From CAYUBI01 sp964443005 (lineage in GTDB: Bacteria > Margulisbacteria > Riflemargulisbacteria > GWF2-35-9 > CAYUBI01): a stretch of 20,562 nt of DNA. Shown in pieces: positions 7,817 to 14,736 of the stretch. The position numbers and the translations under genes are program-made. How positions within the stretch are numbered: the first letter of the stretch is position 1; each line of letters begins with the position of its first letter. Under the pieces are notes generated by a model. That model did not search any database. It was not told the origin of the DNA and saw only the letters and a list, made by a program, of their open reading frames with translations. The DNA lies in the NCBI GenBank assembly GCA_964443005.1, contig CAYUBI010000035.1, positions 1 to 20,562 on the forward strand, given 5' to 3'.

Positions 7817-7893
7817 GCGCCCGTAGCTCAGCTGGATAGAGCACATGACTACGAATCATGGGGCCGGGAGTTCAAGTCTCTTCGGGCGCACCA
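7817..7893 (+). tRNA. tRNA-Arg (anticodon ACG)
   Basis: A 77-nt cloverleaf. The acceptor GCGCCCG (7817-7823) pairs fully with CGGGCGC (7883-7889); discriminator A and CCA are encoded (7890-7893). The D-arm is GCTC/GAGC. The anticodon stem CATGA/TCATG encloses loop CTACGAA with anticodon ACG. The T-arm GGGAG/CTCTT encloses TTCAAGT. A34 is normally deaminated to inosine, letting it read CGT, CGC and CGA; CGT and CGA are common in genes here. It begins 4 nt after the lepB stop, so it is probably cut from the operon transcript. A T-rich run (7904-7910) follows. Confidence 0.96.
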
Positions 7894-7958
7894 CATTCTT
7901 CCTTTTTTTCAATATATATAGCATCTTTTATCACTGATTATTTCTTTTTACTCTAAAT

Positions 7959-8033
7959 ATGGTGGTTATTCTTGAAAAACAACGCTGTTGTTGTGTTGTA
8001 ATGCAACAAGGCTGTTTGACAACAGCCTTTTGA
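7959..8033 (+). CDS. Possible 24-codon Cys-rich leader peptide overlapping a terminator
   Basis: ATG 7959 opens a 24-codon frame reading MVVILEKQRCCCVVM and ending at TGA 8031. It has three consecutive TGT cysteine codons (7986-7994) and a fourth at 8013. The frame runs through three small hairpins and ends on the right flank of an intrinsic terminator, as in attenuation leaders. Against it: no SD precedes the ATG, no clear promoter was found for it, and downstream genes have no obvious link to cysteine. The TGT run may simply reflect the GTTGTTGTG of the hairpins. Confidence 0.2.
   Translation: MVVILEKQRCCCVVMQQGCLTTAF
8008..8031 (+). terminator. Intrinsic terminator after tRNA-Arg / rpsP operon
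   Basis: A 9-bp perfect stem AAGGCTGTT (8008-8016) and AACAGCCTT (8021-8029) with a 4-nt loop TGAC, followed by a short T run (8028-8031). Because the left arm starts with AA it could act weakly on the minus strand too. Two smaller stems precede it: AACAAC/GTTGTT (7978-7983 with 7987-7992) and TGTTG/CAACA (7994-7998 with 8004-8008). In addition GCTGTTG (7984-7990) can pair with CAACAGC (8020-8026), which would open the terminator stem. Confidence 0.65.
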
Positions 8034-8044
8034 TATTGTACTGT
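8016..8044 (+). promoter_or_regulatory. Candidate promoter embedded in the terminator
   Basis: A perfect TTGACA (8016-8021) spans the terminator loop and is 17 nt from TACTGT (8039-8044), which keeps the most conserved -10 bases (T, A and final T) but matches only 3 of 6. Transcripts would start near 8051 and carry a leader of about 100-125 nt containing the G-tract and the A7/T7 hairpin before the RHH-like gene. No better promoter for that operon was seen in the gap. Confidence 0.4.
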
Positions 8045-8085
8045 AGTATTGTAACGGTTTGGAAGCCAGTGGGGGGTGGGGGTAG

Positions 8086-8121
8086 AAAAAAACATGTCTG
8101 GGTTTCTGGAGATGTTTTTTT
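8086..8121 (+). terminator. A-tract/T-tract hairpin in the RHH-fliE leader (possible attenuator)
   Basis: AAAAAAACAT (8086-8095) is perfectly complementary to ATGTTTTTTT (8112-8121). After one G-G mismatch, four more pairs (two of them G-U) close a 6-nt loop, making a stem of about 15 positions. It has the shape of a bidirectional terminator but a weak, AU-rich core. Immediately upstream is GGGGGG-T-GGGGG (8071-8082), the most G-rich spot I noticed in this AT-rich window. Whether it stops transcription is unknown. Confidence 0.4.
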
Positions 8122-8148
8122 CTGTTTCATTTTGTAGTAGGGCACGGT

Positions 8149-8346
8149 GTGGAATCACATGAAAGTACTGGAGTCATGACTGATAAACAAAATGAACGAT
8201 TAGCAATTAATGTTACGGTTTCCAACGAAGAATATGAGTTTGTACGATTACAAGCATACTTGAGTAAGGCAAGTATGTCGGCTTTTGTTCGTCGGTTAAT
8301 TGCAAATGAGCGTGCGCATGTTGGCACTAAGCGGCAAAAATTGTAG
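8149..8346 (+). CDS. Small ribbon-helix-helix-like protein
   Basis: A 65-residue protein. The segment RLAINVTVSNEEYEFVRLQA followed by LSKASMSAFVRRLIAN has the pattern of a beta strand and two helices seen in ribbon-helix-helix DNA-binding proteins (CopG/Arc class), which act as dimers and often bind their own promoters. Assignment is by pattern only. The start is uncertain: GTG 8149 has AGTAGGG 6 nt upstream, whereas ATG 8176 (56 residues, keeping the whole domain) has GGAG only 2 nt away. It is the first gene of a compact cluster with fliE 30 nt downstream. No toxin gene adjoins it, so an antitoxin role is not supported. Confidence 0.6.
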   Translation: MESHESTGVMTDKQNERLAINVTVSNEEYEFVRLQAYLSKASMSAFVRRLIANERAHVGTKRQKL

Positions 8347-8376
8347 AAATTATAGAAATATAAGGGGAGGTTGACA

Positions 8377-8673
8377 GTGATCGAATCTGTAAATACACTT
8401 GAGCGTACGTTGGGTTCTATTGGGTCATTAGGTGAAACTTCCTCATTAACTAAAAGTAACTTTGGCGAAATTCTTAAAAAGAATATTGATACAACTAATG
8501 ATTTATTGAACACTGCTGATAAAATGAGTCAGGAATTTGCAATTGGAAAACAGCAGGATTTGCATACAGTTATGATTGCAGTTGAGCAAGCAAATTTAGC
8601 TTTTAATTATACTATGGAAATTCGTAATCGCATTGTTGAAGGATATCAAGAAATTATGCGTATGCAGATTTGA
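8377..8673 (+). CDS. fliE: Flagellar hook-basal body protein FliE
   Basis: FliE joins the MS ring (FliF) to the rod and is exported by the flagellar type III system. GTG 8377 lies 6 nt after the strong SD AGGGGAGG (8363-8370); the TTG at 8371 abuts the SD and is rejected. The 98 residues are normal length. The C-terminal half is diagnostic: SNFGEILKKNIDTTNDLL, the QDLHTVMIAVEQANLAF motif, then EIRNRIVEGYQEIMRMQI. The N-terminal 30 residues are low-complexity and rich in Ser, Gly and Thr. Its usual partners flgB, flgC and fliF are absent here; instead the stop codon overlaps a membrane-protein gene. Confidence 0.92.
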   Translation: MIESVNTLERTLGSIGSLGETSSLTKSNFGEILKKNIDTTNDLLNTADKMSQEFAIGKQQDLHTVMIAVEQANLAFNYTMEIRNRIVEGYQEIMRMQI

Positions 8674-9458
8674 TGAAAATAAAAGTCAAGCCTATTTTTT
8701 CGTATATTCCAGCTGCTATTCGTTTAATTCGGCAAGATTATATTTTATTGATTCCCATTTTAATATGGGCGTATATGATGAATGTACTTAGTAATGTGAT
8801 CATCAAAGATAGTACAGTTTTTTCTATGTCAAATCTTTGGTTTATATTTTTGAGCATTTTTTCTATGATAGGAATAACGATTATTTCTGTGAATCAAGCT
8901 TTTAATACTGTTGATTTAGTCAAAAAGAATCTTATTAATATACGGGAAAATATTAAAAAAACAGGGCCAATGGTTTGGCGAGTGCTGTTATCTATTGTTT
9001 TGTTGTCAATTCCTCTGATGATTGTTTTTGGTTTTTTGGTTGTAATGCTAGCTTTGATCAAAACTATTTGGATCAGCAGTATTAGTAATCGAATTTTAGC
9101 TGGTGTTGTTGCGGGTGTGTGCATGATTGCTCTTTTAGTTTATATGCTGCTTGTGGCTTATATTCCGTGTATTGTGACAGTTTTTAATTTGCCGCAAAAA
9201 CATCTTTTACGCAGTATTATTCGATATTTTTGGTTATATCGAGATCGGTTGATTCTCTATATGCTAGTAATGTTACTGCTTAATTTGGGCTTTAGTTTGA
9301 TTCCCTTAGGACTTAAAGAAATAAATATATATTTTTTTAATCTTTTGTATCCCCTTATTACAGGTAGCGTGACAGCTGTAACGTTGGTTGCACAAGTTTT
9401 GATAATAATAGATTTACCTTGGATTGTCTCGGGAACTCAAGTAGATGCCAATGTCTAA
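8673..9458 (+). CDS. Six-TM integral membrane protein of unknown function
   Basis: I do not recognise the family. ATG 8673 shares a base with the fliE stop (TGATG); no SD is visible, so translation probably depends on ribosomes finishing fliE. The 261 residues contain about six hydrophobic segments: 23-43, 54-73, 102-127, 141-171, 192-212 and 218-250. The N-terminus is basic (MKIKVK), a charged loop lies at 76-98 and a basic loop with aromatic residues at 180-192. No catalytic or binding motif was seen. The last 14 nt overlap tldD. Its coupling to both fliE and tldD suggests co-expression rather than a known complex. Confidence 0.8.
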   Translation: MKIKVKPIFSYIPAAIRLIRQDYILLIPILIWAYMMNVLSNVIIKDSTVFSMSNLWFIFLSIFSMIGITIISVNQAFNTVDLVKKNLINIRENIKKTGPMVWRVLLSIVLLSIPLMIVFGFLVVMLALIKTIWISSISNRILAGVVAGVCMIALLVYMLLVAYIPCIVTVFNLPQKHLLRSIIRYFWLYRDRLILYMLVMLLLNLGFSLIPLGLKEINIYFFNLLYPLITGSVTAVTLVAQVLIIIDLPWIVSGTQVDANV

Positions 9459-10848
9459 GCAATTGCGGTTTTTGTTTTCATCTACGTTTCTTTTGGAAGT
9501 ACTTCAGATCGCTTTGTCACATGGCGGTGACTGGGCTGAAATTTTTTTTGAAAAACGTACGTCTACATCGATTTCTTTGGAAAATAATCAGATCGAAAAA
9601 ATTCGAAATGGGTCAGAGCAGGGGTTTCATTTTCGACTGATATTTCAGGATAAACATTTTTCTACATATAGTAATAGTTTAGATGAATCAACACTTCGAC
9701 ATGCAGCAAGTATTTTAGCTAATTCGATGATGTTGCCTTTAACGCAGGTTATGCCTTTTTCTACTATTTTAGATCAACCGAGTATGGGTAGCATGATTGA
9801 CCCTCAAACAGTTTCATTAATAGACAAAATGGCGTTGGTAACTCGGGCAAATGAAAGTGCGCGACATGTGTCCTTATTGATTCATCAGGTGTCTGTTGGT
9901 TATGCTGATACAGTGCAAGATGTTTTGATTGTTAATAGTCAGGGTACATTTTCTGCAGATCAACGAATTCGAACCCGACTTTCTGTTAATTGTATTGCTA
10001 GCCAAGATGATCGTACGGAAACTGGATTTGAGTCAGCTGGCATTTTTGGCGGAATTGAACTTTTTGATAAAACTACTCCAGAATCAATTGGCGAAATCGC
10101 GGGTAAGCGAGCGTTGATTCAATTAAATGCATATCCAGCACCTCGAGGGAAAATGATGGTTGTACTCAGTGGTGAAGCAGGTGGCACCATGATTCATGAA
10201 GCTTGTGGGCATGCGTTAGAAGCGGATTTTATTTATAAGGAAACCTCGATTTTTAAAGGAAAAATGGGACAAAAAATTGCCTCAGAGCTAATTACTGTTA
10301 TTGATGAAGGAAATCGGCTCGGGCATTTTGGGTATCAGTGTATTGATGATGAAGGTACGTTAACCCAGAAAACTGTTTTAATTGAAAATGGCGTATTAAA
10401 AAAATGGTTGTCGGATTGTCAACACGCACATTTATTAGGTCTAAAGTCTACAGGAAATGGGCGTCGTGAATCGTATAAAAACAATGCGATTCCTCGAATG
10501 ACTAACACCTATATTGCCGCTGGAAAAGACAATCCAGCGGATATTATTCTTTCGGTTGATCATGGAGTATTTGTTAAAAAAATGGGCGGTGGACAAGTTA
10601 ATATTACGAATGGTGATTTTGTATTTGAAATTACAGAGGGATACCTGATTGAACACGGAAAAGTGACAACACCTATTCGCGGCGCAACCTTAACAGGAAA
10701 CGGTCCTGAAATTTTGAAAATTATTGATCGTGTGGGAAACGATGTTCATTTTATACCTGGCGTTTGTGGCAAATATGATCATGCACCTGTCAGTGATGGC
10801 CAACCGACTTTGCGTATTCCTGAAATTGTTATTGGAGGAACTGAATGA
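9445..10848 (+). CDS. tldD: TldD-family metalloprotease, catalytic subunit
   Basis: TldD is the zinc-bearing half of the TldD/TldE heterodimer, which degrades unfolded peptides and in enterobacteria matures microcin B17 and helps remove the CcdA antitoxin. The 467 residues are full length. HEACGH gives the HExxxH zinc motif (H251, E252, H256), and a GVCGK block holds C441 near the third-ligand position known in E. coli TldD. The block NGRRESYKNNAIPRM is also typical. ATG 9445 is 8 nt after GGGAAC; a second ATG at 9451 would shorten it by two residues. It overlaps the membrane gene upstream by 14 nt and tldE by an ATGA. Confidence 0.94.
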   Translation: MPMSKQLRFLFSSTFLLEVLQIALSHGGDWAEIFFEKRTSTSISLENNQIEKIRNGSEQGFHFRLIFQDKHFSTYSNSLDESTLRHAASILANSMMLPLTQVMPFSTILDQPSMGSMIDPQTVSLIDKMALVTRANESARHVSLLIHQVSVGYADTVQDVLIVNSQGTFSADQRIRTRLSVNCIASQDDRTETGFESAGIFGGIELFDKTTPESIGEIAGKRALIQLNAYPAPRGKMMVVLSGEAGGTMIHEACGHALEADFIYKETSIFKGKMGQKIASELITVIDEGNRLGHFGYQCIDDEGTLTQKTVLIENGVLKKWLSDCQHAHLLGLKSTGNGRRESYKNNAIPRMTNTYIAAGKDNPADIILSVDHGVFVKKMGGGQVNITNGDFVFEITEGYLIEHGKVTTPIRGATLTGNGPEILKIIDRVGNDVHFIPGVCGKYDHAPVSDGQPTLRIPEIVIGGTE

Positions 10849-12194
10849 CCATTGATTTGCTGTTGGATCAGGTAACCACATATTTCAAAAAGAAACAGGT
10901 GATAGGTGATGTTTTTTTTACACAGGGAACTGGGCTGGAAGTTTCAGTTCGTCATGGGCAGCTTGAAGGGCTTAAGCAATCGAATGATTGTGGATATGGT
11001 ATTCGGATTATGAATGGTAAAAAAGTTGGATTTTCCTATCATTCTAGCCTAATTCCTTCAGACATTATTCAAGCGCTAGATCAAGCTTATGCTGTCAGTG
11101 AATTGATTCCTGAGGATATAGACGCTATATTACAGAATGCACCTACACAGTTTATGGGAAACTTAGATATTTTTGATGAAATGATTGAGAAGCGGTCGCT
11201 AGATGAAAAAATAGAATGCGTGAAAACAATTGAATCTATTGCTTTTGCAAAAGACTCTCGTATTACAAAAACAGAAGATGCTACGTATAGTGATGCTGTT
11301 ATGGATTTGTATTATTATAATTCATTTTTATCTCAACCACTTCATTATCGTAGTAGCTTTAATGGAGTGATGTTGTCTATAATTGCAGAGGCAAATGCGA
11401 GTGCAGAAGTTGGATCTGGATATTTCTATAGTACGCATCTGAATGATTTAGATATACAAAAAGTAGCTTGTGATGCTGCGTTTCAGGCTTGTTCTATGTT
11501 AGGTGCAACAAGTCAAAAAAGTGGGAATTATGCTGCGATTTTTGATCAGGAAACTGCAATAGATTTATTGTCGTTATTGGCATCTATGTTATCAGCAGAG
11601 GAAGTATATAAGCGAAAAAGTCCATTGGCAGGTCAGGTTGGCAAACAGGTGATGGCTTCTTGTTTAGGTTTGGTTGATGATGCAACGTTGCTTAAAGCCT
11701 TGAATGCTTATCCGTTTGATGGAGAAGGTACGCAGGGCCAGCGTAAAATATTAGTTGTTAACGGAGTTTTGCAAACTTTTTTAACTGATTGTAAAAATGC
11801 GCAACGAATAAATAGTGTTCCAACTGGTAATGCTTCTCGTGGATCATTTGATAGTCTTCCCTTGATTAAACCGTCTAATTTGTATATTCAGGCTGGAACA
11901 AAATCTGATAATGATTTGCTGGGAATCTTGGACCGTGGATTGTTGATTACTTCAATTATGGGATTGCATATGGCAAATCCGATTACTGGAGATTTTAGTG
12001 TAGGCGTTTCTGGATACTGGATAGAAAAAGGTAAAATCGCACGTCCAATCAAAGGGCTAGCTATGGCAGGAAATTTACTTCAGTTACTTCATGTGGTTAA
12101 AGAAGTTGGAAACGACATACTCTTTCGACCTAGTTATGGTAATTTAGGTTCACCCAGATTGCTCGTAGAGTCTGTTGCTGTAAGCGGCGATTGA
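10845..12194 (+). CDS. tldE: TldE/PmbA-family protein, non-catalytic partner of TldD
   Basis: This 449-residue paralogue of TldD lacks the HExxxH motif but has the family fold signatures: SNDCGYGIRIMNGKKVGFSY near the N-terminus, FDGEGTQGQRKILVVNGVLQ in the C-terminal half, a GNASRGSFDSLPLIKPSNLY stretch and LGSPRLLVESVAVSG at the end. In the E. coli complex TldE shapes the enclosed chamber in which TldD cuts extended peptides. The ATGA junction with tldD fits equimolar synthesis. Its last 61 nt are also the antisense 3' end of the histidine kinase gene, leaving no space for a terminator between the two operons. Confidence 0.93.
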   Translation: MTIDLLLDQVTTYFKKKQVIGDVFFTQGTGLEVSVRHGQLEGLKQSNDCGYGIRIMNGKKVGFSYHSSLIPSDIIQALDQAYAVSELIPEDIDAILQNAPTQFMGNLDIFDEMIEKRSLDEKIECVKTIESIAFAKDSRITKTEDATYSDAVMDLYYYNSFLSQPLHYRSSFNGVMLSIIAEANASAEVGSGYFYSTHLNDLDIQKVACDAAFQACSMLGATSQKSGNYAAIFDQETAIDLLSLLASMLSAEEVYKRKSPLAGQVGKQVMASCLGLVDDATLLKALNAYPFDGEGTQGQRKILVVNGVLQTFLTDCKNAQRINSVPTGNASRGSFDSLPLIKPSNLYIQAGTKSDNDLLGILDRGLLITSIMGLHMANPITGDFSVGVSGYWIEKGKIARPIKGLAMAGNLLQLLHVVKEVGNDILFRPSYGNLGSPRLLVESVAVSGD

Positions 12195-13888
12195 TTTAAT
12201 GTTTGTAAAGGAAGTATAATATGAAAGCACGTTCCTCTCCCTTCTTGTGATGAGCAACGAATTGTTCCATTGTGATCTCGAATAATTCCATAAACAATTG
12301 ATAATCCAAGGCCAGTACCTTTTCCAATATCTTTAGTTGTGAAAAAGGGTTCGAATATTTTCGTTATATTAGTTGATTTTATTCCGTCTCCGTTATCTGC
12401 AAGAACAATTATCAGCTGATTTTTCGCTATGACAGGGGTGATTTGTATTGTGATTGTGTTTGTGGAAGACTGATTAGGAAATGCATCCATAGAATTTTGT
12501 ATGAGATTAATAAATACCTGTTCTAATTGATTTTCATTTCCTTGGATTGTAGGTAATTGATCTGGAATTTCTTTGAATAATTGTATATTACGATGACGCA
12601 TTCGCTCTCCTAATAACATCAGTGTATTGTTGAGGATTTCGTTGATTGAGACAGGTTGAAAAATCATATTATTTTTTCTGCCAAAGGTTCGAAGATGATT
12701 AATAATGGCTTCGATTCGGCTGAGTTGATGTTTTCCGTTGATAATATGTTCTTTAATCTCTTCAAGATCAAGAACTTTTCCAGCTTTGATGCGTCGATCT
12801 AAATTTTGAATAAAGGTACTAATATAGGTGAGAGGTTGATTGATCTCGTGCGCAACCCCTGTAGCAATTTCTCCAAGTGTTGCTAATTTTGATTGCGCCA
12901 TCATGGTTGCTTGCAGTTGTTTCTTGTCAGTGATGTCGCGAAGCGTTCCAATAAATGCTCGCTGACCTTCATACACAATATGACTACGTGAAAAGTCTAC
13001 ACTGCGTTCCAGTTTGTTCTTTGTACATATACGAACATCATTGATGGTTTGAAAATCGCCGCCTTTTAGCGAATTTAGCCGTTCTTTTTCGTCATCATGA
13101 AAAATTTGCCAAATGGTCATACGTGATAATTCTGTTTCTGTATATCCCGTTAACTCTAGTAATTTGCTATTAACAAATAATATTTGATCTTGCCAATAAA
13201 TAAAAATAGCATCATGGATTTGATCAACTAATTGTTTGTTTCGATTTTCGTTTATTTCAAGTAGCTCATACATATCCTTGATATGATTGGTTTTTTCGAA
13301 ATCGCGTTTGCAAAGATAATCCATCAATAAGATTGCTGTAATACCAATTGTATTGACTCCAACTAAGAATAAAACTGTGTTGACTAAGTTGCCTACTGTT
13401 GATAAGCCTAGTAGATTAGGATTATTGAAGGTGCGAAAAAAAATGACAATGCAATAACTGACTGTGAGTGTGAGTGATACAGATATTGCATATTTGGGAC
13501 TTAACTTGATCAAGGTATAGGTGCCCATTAGTACTAAACCTAAGCCAGAATACCCAAATATTAAGGCTAGATCTGTAGCATGAGCTACAGCTGTCATCGC
13601 AACAAGGCCCATGCCTGCAACTAAAGCAACTCCAGACATCCACCATTGAAGATTATTTTTAAATGATCGCAAAAATGACATTCCAAGGATTAGGCCTAAA
13701 AAAATAGCGACAAAAATTCGAATCATCAGAACAGTCCAAAATGCTTTTGAATATAGCCATAAGTCAAGGAATCCAAAAGCTAAATATAGGGTAATAGCAA
13801 GACAAATTGTTAGTTGTGTTGAAAAACGTACATTGTCGTTAAAATGCTGTTGATAAGCCTTAGGATTCGTGCCTATGAGAAATGGCAT
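12134..13888 (-). CDS. Membrane PAS-domain sensor histidine kinase (NtrB-like)
   Basis: A 584-residue sensor kinase. Residues about 25-192 hold about six TM segments with short loops. A linker helix (193-222) leads to a PAS domain (222-322, ending in GTLRDITDKKQ). The dimerisation/phosphoacceptor helix carries H347 in GVAHEINQPL. The ATPase domain shows the N-box NLIQNSMDAF (461-470), DNGDG (498-502), FEPFFTTK (512-519) and GKGTGLGLS (522-530). Tightly packed TM segments without a large outer loop suggest sensing in or near the membrane. The ATG lies 6 nt after the cheX stop, without an SD. About 23 residues beyond the usual final strand (FHIILPL) are encoded antisense to tldE. The neighbouring CheY-like protein is the obvious candidate substrate. 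Confidence 0.92.
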   Translation of the reverse strand: MPFLIGTNPKAYQQHFNDNVRFSTQLTICLAITLYLAFGFLDLWLYSKAFWTVLMIRIFVAIFLGLILGMSFLRSFKNNLQWWMSGVALVAGMGLVAMTAVAHATDLALIFGYSGLGLVLMGTYTLIKLSPKYAISVSLTLTVSYCIVIFFRTFNNPNLLGLSTVGNLVNTVLFLVGVNTIGITAILLMDYLCKRDFEKTNHIKDMYELLEINENRNKQLVDQIHDAIFIYWQDQILFVNSKLLELTGYTETELSRMTIWQIFHDDEKERLNSLKGGDFQTINDVRICTKNKLERSVDFSRSHIVYEGQRAFIGTLRDITDKKQLQATMMAQSKLATLGEIATGVAHEINQPLTYISTFIQNLDRRIKAGKVLDLEEIKEHIINGKHQLSRIEAIINHLRTFGRKNNMIFQPVSINEILNNTLMLLGERMRHRNIQLFKEIPDQLPTIQGNENQLEQVFINLIQNSMDAFPNQSSTNTITIQITPVIAKNQLIIVLADNGDGIKSTNITKIFEPFFTTKDIGKGTGLGLSIVYGIIRDHNGTIRCSSQEGRGTCFHIILPLQTLNQSPLTATDSTSNLGEPKLP

Positions 13889-13894
13889 GTTATG

Positions 13895-14341
13895 TTAATT
13901 AACTGCTTCCAGTCGAATATGTAAATATCCTTCAGGTCCGTTCATCATCATAATGTCTGCGCTAGTTTGATAAAATGGCTTTTGCTCTGGACCTATAGGA
14001 ATTTCAATATGAAATCCAGGATATCCTTGAATCCGCTTTAAAAAGTCACCGCAGCACATATTAGCTGTTTCACAAATCATATCATTGATTTGTTCTGCGT
14101 TAAGATCATTTTCTAATAATCCCAAAAAGTTTGCTGTTACGGTTTTTGCTAAATTCCATGAAAAGGCTAAGGCAAATTTTCCTTGAAAATTACCTATTTG
14201 AAAACCAATGGTTACTTCATGTATACTATCTGGAAATGGTGTTGGTTCATTTTCTTCTGTGCAACACGTTAAATAAAAAGCTGTTTCAAAAACATCTTCA
14301 ACTGCAGTACGTACAAAAGGCGTTAGTTTTTCAGTGTTCAT
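13895..14341 (-). CDS. cheX: CheX-family chemotaxis phosphatase
   Basis: CheX dephosphorylates CheY-P, ending the response signal. This 148-residue protein has the family's domain: an N-terminal helix (FVRTAVEDVFETAF), the strand block IHEVTIGFQIGNFQGKFALAF and the helix DMICETANMCCGDFLKRI. That helix carries the catalytic E-x-x-N pair as E91 and N94. It begins 11 nt inside cheY with only a weak AGAGAG upstream, so it is probably translationally coupled to cheY. The histidine kinase gene follows after 6 nt. Cys pairs at 26-27 and 96-97 are unusual but may mean nothing. CheC-like relatives have a second E-x-x-N helix, which is not visible here. Confidence 0.85.
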   Translation of the reverse strand: MNTEKLTPFVRTAVEDVFETAFYLTCCTEENEPTPFPDSIHEVTIGFQIGNFQGKFALAFSWNLAKTVTANFLGLLENDLNAEQINDMICETANMCCGDFLKRIQGYPGFHIEIPIGPEQKPFYQTSADIMMMNGPEGYLHIRLEAVN

Positions 14342-14717
14342 ATTTTGCTAACTCTCTGTAAAATATTCCTTTTAAAGTATGAGGCATAAAAGGTTTAGCA
14401 ATAAAAGCATCAACATTTAATTTTTCGCACTGAGCTATCACTTCTTGGTTTTCATCTGTACTAATTACAAAAATTGGGATTTTTATTCGTTTTGCAATCG
14501 GGATTTGTGCTAGGAATTCGAGCCCACTCATCATTGGCATATTGATATCTGTCACGATCATGGTAATGTCAGCGTTTTTAGTGAATAAATCTAAGGCTTC
14601 TTTCCCATTACTCGCTTCATAATATTTAGTGATGTCTAGTTCTAATAAGCTCATTGCTTTTTTTAATAAACTGCGAATAACTGATGAATCATCAACTAGT
14701 AAAATTGTATATCCCAT
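14331..14717 (-). CDS. CheY-like single-domain response regulator
   Basis: A 128-residue stand-alone receiver domain. The acidic pair D9/D10 (LVDDSSVIR), phosphoacceptor D57 (IVTDINMPMMSG), switch Ser S86 (FVISTDE) and K108 (IAKPF) are all in place, so it should be phosphorylatable. There is no output domain, as in CheY. An ideal SD AAGGAGG (14725-14731) lies 7 nt before the ATG, the strongest in this minus-strand operon and consistent with high expression. It lies between cheD and cheX, and a membrane histidine kinase follows. It could act on a flagellar motor, or simply relay phosphate from that kinase. Confidence 0.95.
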   Translation of the reverse strand: MGYTILLVDDSSVIRSLLKKAMSLLELDITKYYEASNGKEALDLFTKNADITMIVTDINMPMMSGLEFLAQIPIAKRIKIPIFVISTDENQEVIAQCEKLNVDAFIAKPFMPHTLKGIFYRELAKYEH

Positions 14718-14736
14718 AATGTTTCCTCCTTGTTTT

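Noticed and set aside
8139..8156. Sigma-54-like GGCACG element before the RHH-like gene
   Set aside because: The -24 half is similar, but the -12 half (TTGC) is absent at the required spacing.
8149..8346. RHH-like gene as the antitoxin of a toxin-antitoxin pair
   Set aside because: The adjacent gene is a clear FliE, not a toxin, and no small toxin frame lies on either side.
8127..8513. 128-codon minus-strand frame over the RHH-like and fliE genes
   Set aside because: It is antisense to well-supported genes, has no recognisable domain or good SD, and has a composition typical of a shadow frame.
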